From assembly GCA_019348555.1 (NCBI GenBank), contig JAHWJH010000012.1, positions 1 to 34,193 of the forward strand: a stretch of DNA of 34,193 nt, in the 5' to 3' direction. Numbering within the stretch: the stretch's first letter is position 1; each line of letters opens with the position of its first letter. Under the pieces are notes generated by a model that was given only the letters and a program-made list of their open reading frames with translations, was not told where the DNA came from and ran no database searches. The position numbers were made by a program, and so were the translations under genes. Below are positions 32,008 through 34,193 of this stretch, in pieces. Source of the DNA: Actinomycetota bacterium. Lineage in GTDB: Bacteria > Actinomycetota > Acidimicrobiia > Acidimicrobiales > CADCSY01.

Positions 32008-33338
32008 GCGAATCGGCGCCGTCGCCGTCGCTGCCCGTCGTGGCCATCGTCGGGCGGCCCAACGTCGGCAAGTCGACGCTGCTCAACCGCATCGTCGGGC
32101 GCCGTGAGGCGATCGTCGAGGAGCGACCGGGCGTCACCCGCGACCGCAAGGCGGTCGAGGCGGAGTGGTGCGGCCGCTCCTTCCTGGTGGTCGACACCGG
32201 GGGCTGGACCTCGAGCGGTGACCCTCTCGACGTCTCGGTCAGCCGCCAGGCCAAGCGGGCGTGGACGGAGGCGGACGTCGTGGTCCTGGTCGTCGACGTC
32301 ACCGTCGGCGTGACGCCCGAAGATGCCGAGGTCGCCACCATGCTGCGCGCCGGCACCGCTCCGGTGCTGGTGGTGGCCAACAAGGTCGACGGCCCCAATC
32401 GAGAGCCCGACATGTGGGAGCTGGTGAAGCTCGGTCTCGGCGACCCTTGGCCGGTGAGCGCCCTGCACGGTCGCGGGAGCGGTGACCTGCTCGACGCCGT
32501 GGTCGACCTGCTGCCCGGCTCTGGCGACGAGGCTGAGGCACATGGCGACGGTCTCGCCGCCGCAGTGGCGAAGGTCCCGGCCGTGGCCATCGTGGGCCGC
32601 CCCAACGTGGGCAAGTCGACGCTGTTCAACCGCCTGATCGGCGACGAGCGCTCGGTGGTCCACGACCTCCCCGGTACCACCCGGGACACCATCGACACCG
32701 AGGTCGACACGCCCGAGGGCCGCATCCGCTTCGTCGACACCGCGGGGATGCGCCGGCGCTCGCGTATCGACCGGGGAACGGAGTACTACTCGCTCGTACG
32801 CGCCCTGCAGGCCGTCGACGCCGCCGACCTCGCCGTGCTGGTCATCGACGCCTCCGAGGGGATCACCCATCAGGACCAGCGCCTCGCCGAGCGCATCGAC
32901 GCCGCCGGCTGCCCGACGGTGATCCTGCTGAACAAGTGGGAGACGCTCGACGCCGAGGCGCGGGCGCAGGTGCAGATCGACGTTGCCGACCGGCTCCACT
33001 TCCTGTCGACGTCCCCGGTGATCAAGGGCAGCGCCCTCACCGGCAAGTCCGTCCACAAGGTGTTGCCCGCCCTCGGCCAGGCCGTCGACGCCTACCGGCG
33101 CCGGGTGCCCACCGGCGAGCTCAACCAGGTGATCCAGGCGGCCCAGTCGTCCCACGCCTCGCCCGGAGGGCGTGTGCTCTATGCCACCCAGGGGGCCGTC
33201 GAGCCACCCACCTTCACCCTCTTCGCCAACCGCGACATCCCTCCGACGTACCTGCGCTACCTCGAGCGGGCGGTGCGCGAGCACTTCGAGCTGGGGAACA
33301 CGCCGATCAAGCTCCGGGTCCGCCGTCGCTCGGGCTGA
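32004..33338 (+). CDS. der: ribosome-associated GTPase Der (EngA)
   Basis: 444 residues with two tandem GTPase domains and a C-terminal KH-like domain. G1 motifs GRPNVGKST occur at 17-25 and again near 198-206. DTGGW and DTAGM are the two G3 motifs; NKVD and NKWE are the two G4 motifs. Der is essential for 50S subunit maturation. The open frame extends more than 1 kb upstream, but that part lies antiphase over the DUF512 gene; the GTG at 32004 overlaps the DUF512 stop and begins 15 residues before the first P-loop. A hairpin follows directly. Confidence 0.95.
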   Translation: MSESAPSPSLPVVAIVGRPNVGKSTLLNRIVGRREAIVEERPGVTRDRKAVEAEWCGRSFLVVDTGGWTSSGDPLDVSVSRQAKRAWTEADVVVLVVDVTVGVTPEDAEVATMLRAGTAPVLVVANKVDGPNREPDMWELVKLGLGDPWPVSALHGRGSGDLLDAVVDLLPGSGDEAEAHGDGLAAAVAKVPAVAIVGRPNVGKSTLFNRLIGDERSVVHDLPGTTRDTIDTEVDTPEGRIRFVDTAGMRRRSRIDRGTEYYSLVRALQAVDAADLAVLVIDASEGITHQDQRLAERIDAAGCPTVILLNKWETLDAEARAQVQIDVADRLHFLSTSPVIKGSALTGKSVHKVLPALGQAVDAYRRRVPTGELNQVIQAAQSSHASPGGRVLYATQGAVEPPTFTLFANRDIPPTYLRYLERAVREHFELGNTPIKLRVRRRSG

Positions 33339-33339
33339 A

Positions 33340-33366
33340 CCGCCGGAGACCTGGGGTCTTGGGCGG
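33340..33366 (+). terminator. hairpin directly after der
   Basis: CCGCC-gg-AGACC-tgg-GGTCT-tg-GGCGG: two 5-bp helices separated by a 2x2 internal loop, starting 2 nt after the der stop. No T-run follows. It lies just before the box of the next gene, so it is a reasonable terminator boundary. Confidence 0.4.
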
Positions 33367-33370
33367 GGTA

Positions 33371-33376
33371 TACGCT
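33371..33376 (+). promoter_or_regulatory. putative -10 box of the RsbU-like gene
   Basis: TACGCT (within TATACGCT) with 10 nt to the ATG at 33387. The spacing is longer than the leaderless optimum, so a leader of a few nucleotides is expected. Confidence 0.4.
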
Positions 33377-33386
33377 CGTCATCGTC

Positions 33387-33923
33387 ATGATCGATCGCCC
33401 GATCCTCGGGATCGTCGCTGTCGGTGCTGTGCTGGCCGCCTCGGTGTGGGGGCGCTCGGCCCGACGGTTGCTCCGTGTGTCCCGGCGCATCGACACCAGT
33501 TCCGGGGCGCACTCCGAGGCCGCCCAGGTCGTCAAGGCCGCCCTGCTCAAGGACACCCACGCGGCGATGCTCTACGCCGCCGTGGCGCTCGCCGCCGCCG
33601 TGGGTTCGCTGTCGATGTCGGGATGGGCCGACGCCGTGAGCGTGGTGTTGCTCGTGCCGGTGGCCCTCTCGTTGCGTTACGCCCAGCAGTTGCTCAACCA
33701 CGCTCGTCTCACCGAGAGCCGTAGCCAGCTGGAGCAGCGGGCCCAGGAGGTGCTCGTGCAAGAGGCGCTCGCCCCCAAGCGCTGGGCCGCTCGTCTTGCG
33801 CCCGAGGACGTGCCCGAGTTCGCCGGTTTCGAGCTCGGCACCGTCTATCAGGCGGGCACGGGGATGATGGCAGGCGACTTCTTCGACGTGTTCCGGGTGG
33901 CACCCACCCGGGTGGCGGCGGTG
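33387..33923 (+). pseudogene. RsbU/SpoIIE-type PP2C phosphatase, N-terminal 179 residues, broken at a junction
   Basis: The first 179 residues are coherent: a helix at about 4-20, two more hydrophobic segments (about 60-76 and 82-96), a charged helical linker (100-125), then the start of a SpoIIE-type phosphatase domain with GTGMMAGDFFDVF (157-169), whose GD..D pattern binds metal. Homologues would continue after RVAPTRVAAV with a GD.(A/T)GHG motif. Instead the frame turns Ser/Arg/Gly-rich because the DNA from about 33924 is the reverse complement of a hydrolase gene. Such phosphatases typically dephosphorylate anti-sigma antagonists. The break could be a genome rearrangement or an assembly chimera; the intact gene may exist in the organism. 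Confidence 0.65.
33893..33915. repeat. short inverted repeats at the phosphatase/hydrolase junction
   Basis: CCGGGTGG (33893-33900) and CCACCCGG (33904-33911) form an 8-bp inverted repeat with a 3-nt spacer. The second arm is part of a 12-bp perfect palindrome CCACCCGGGTGG (33904-33915). They lie where the sequence switches between two unrelated genes, which is the kind of microhomology at which chimeric or inverted joins form. Confidence 0.5.
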
Positions 33924-34193
33924 GACAGCTCGTCCAGCAGCGGCCGCGGCACGTCGGGAGGCAGCAGGGGAACGGCGGCGCGCAGCGCCCGGGACAGGTC
34001 GTTCTCCAGCGACTCCCGGTCCACCGGCCCGGCGACCAGCGCGGCCGTCGCGACGCGGCTTGGGTGCCGGGCGGCGACATTGGCGGCGAGGACGGCTCCC
34101 ATGGAGTGCCCGACGAGGTGGGCGCGCGGCAGCCTCAGGTGATCCAGCAGTCGGACAACATCCTCCGCCATCACGGCGGCGGTGTACCGCTCG
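33924..34193 (-). pseudogene. alpha/beta-hydrolase fragment, truncated at both ends
   Basis: Read from the window edge on the minus strand: ...ERYTAAVMAEDVVRLLDHL, then LPRAHLVGHSMGAVLAANVA, then HPSRVATAALVAGP. This is the nucleophile-elbow region of an alpha/beta hydrolase (GHSMGA, serine nucleophile). The N-terminus lies outside the window, and the C-terminal acid and histidine are missing because the frame runs into reversed phosphatase sequence after about residue LSTAATRVG. The reaction cannot be told from this fragment. It overlaps antisense to the tail of the phosphatase frame, so the two cannot both be intact genes here. Confidence 0.65.

Noticed and set aside
1-34193. CRISPR arrays, tRNA/rRNA genes, insertion sequences, riboswitches.
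   Set aside because: Looked for and none seen; no intergenic stretch exceeds about 125 bp and none shows repeat-spacer, cloverleaf or transposase signals.

Overview
The window is a very GC-rich, densely coded chromosomal segment with 32 recognisable whole genes and partial genes at both ends. Gene content and order match the conserved actinobacterial cluster known from Mycobacterium tuberculosis (Rv1692 phosphatase, tlyA, nadK, recN, steA, steB, pyrG, Nudix, xerD ... scpA, scpB, rluB, cmk, der). The mycobacterial genes usually interleaved there are replaced by others. There are no mycolic-acid or mobile-element genes. I infer an actinomycete outside the mycolate group, most likely an Acidimicrobiia-like lineage, possibly from an environmental assembly. 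The taxonomic call is an inference.

Layout. 1-1058 (minus): the start of a GYF_2-domain gene and a DUF1015 gene. 1121-1873: HAD phosphatase. 1880-2743 (minus): rhomboid protease. 2866-6277: tlyA-nadK-recN. 6277-15866: steA-steB followed by an envelope-glycan cassette (MurJ-type flippase, GT4 glycosyltransferase, large alkaline-phosphatase-like membrane protein, GT-C glycosyltransferase, MraY/WecA-like phosphosugar transferase) with every junction from steB onward overlapping by 4 nt. 15974-18165: pyrG-Nudix. 18201-21401: ald, xerD, a DksA/TraR-type zinc-finger protein and a site-2 protease. 21415-22395 (minus): trpS. 22451-24569: scpA-scpB-rluB. 24610-28676: aroH-tyrA-aroA-cmk-plsC. 28692-29723 (minus): ispH. 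29744-33338: methyltransferase, DUF512 radical-SAM protein, der. 33387-33923: the first part of an RsbU/SpoIIE-type phosphatase that breaks off abruptly, joined to an antisense alpha/beta-hydrolase fragment that runs to the window end.

Functionally this is a growth-and-division block: ribosome maturation (tlyA, rluB, der), DNA repair and segregation (recN, xerD, scpAB), nucleotide, NADP, aromatic and isoprenoid supply (pyrG, cmk, nadK, aroH-tyrA-aroA, ispH), and cell separation plus envelope polymer assembly (steAB and the glycan cassette).

Two organisational signals stand out. First, nearly every transcription-unit start carries a TANNNT box about 6-10 nt (most often exactly 6) before the GTG/ATG start codon, which is the geometry of leaderless mRNA. 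In several cases the box is built on the stop codon of the upstream gene, and at ispH/methyltransferase one 7-bp sequence serves as the box for both divergent genes. Second, the murJ-to-MraY-like cassette inserted between steB and pyrG is the best candidate here for an undescribed multi-gene system. The right-hand 270 bp look like a chimeric junction and should be treated with caution.
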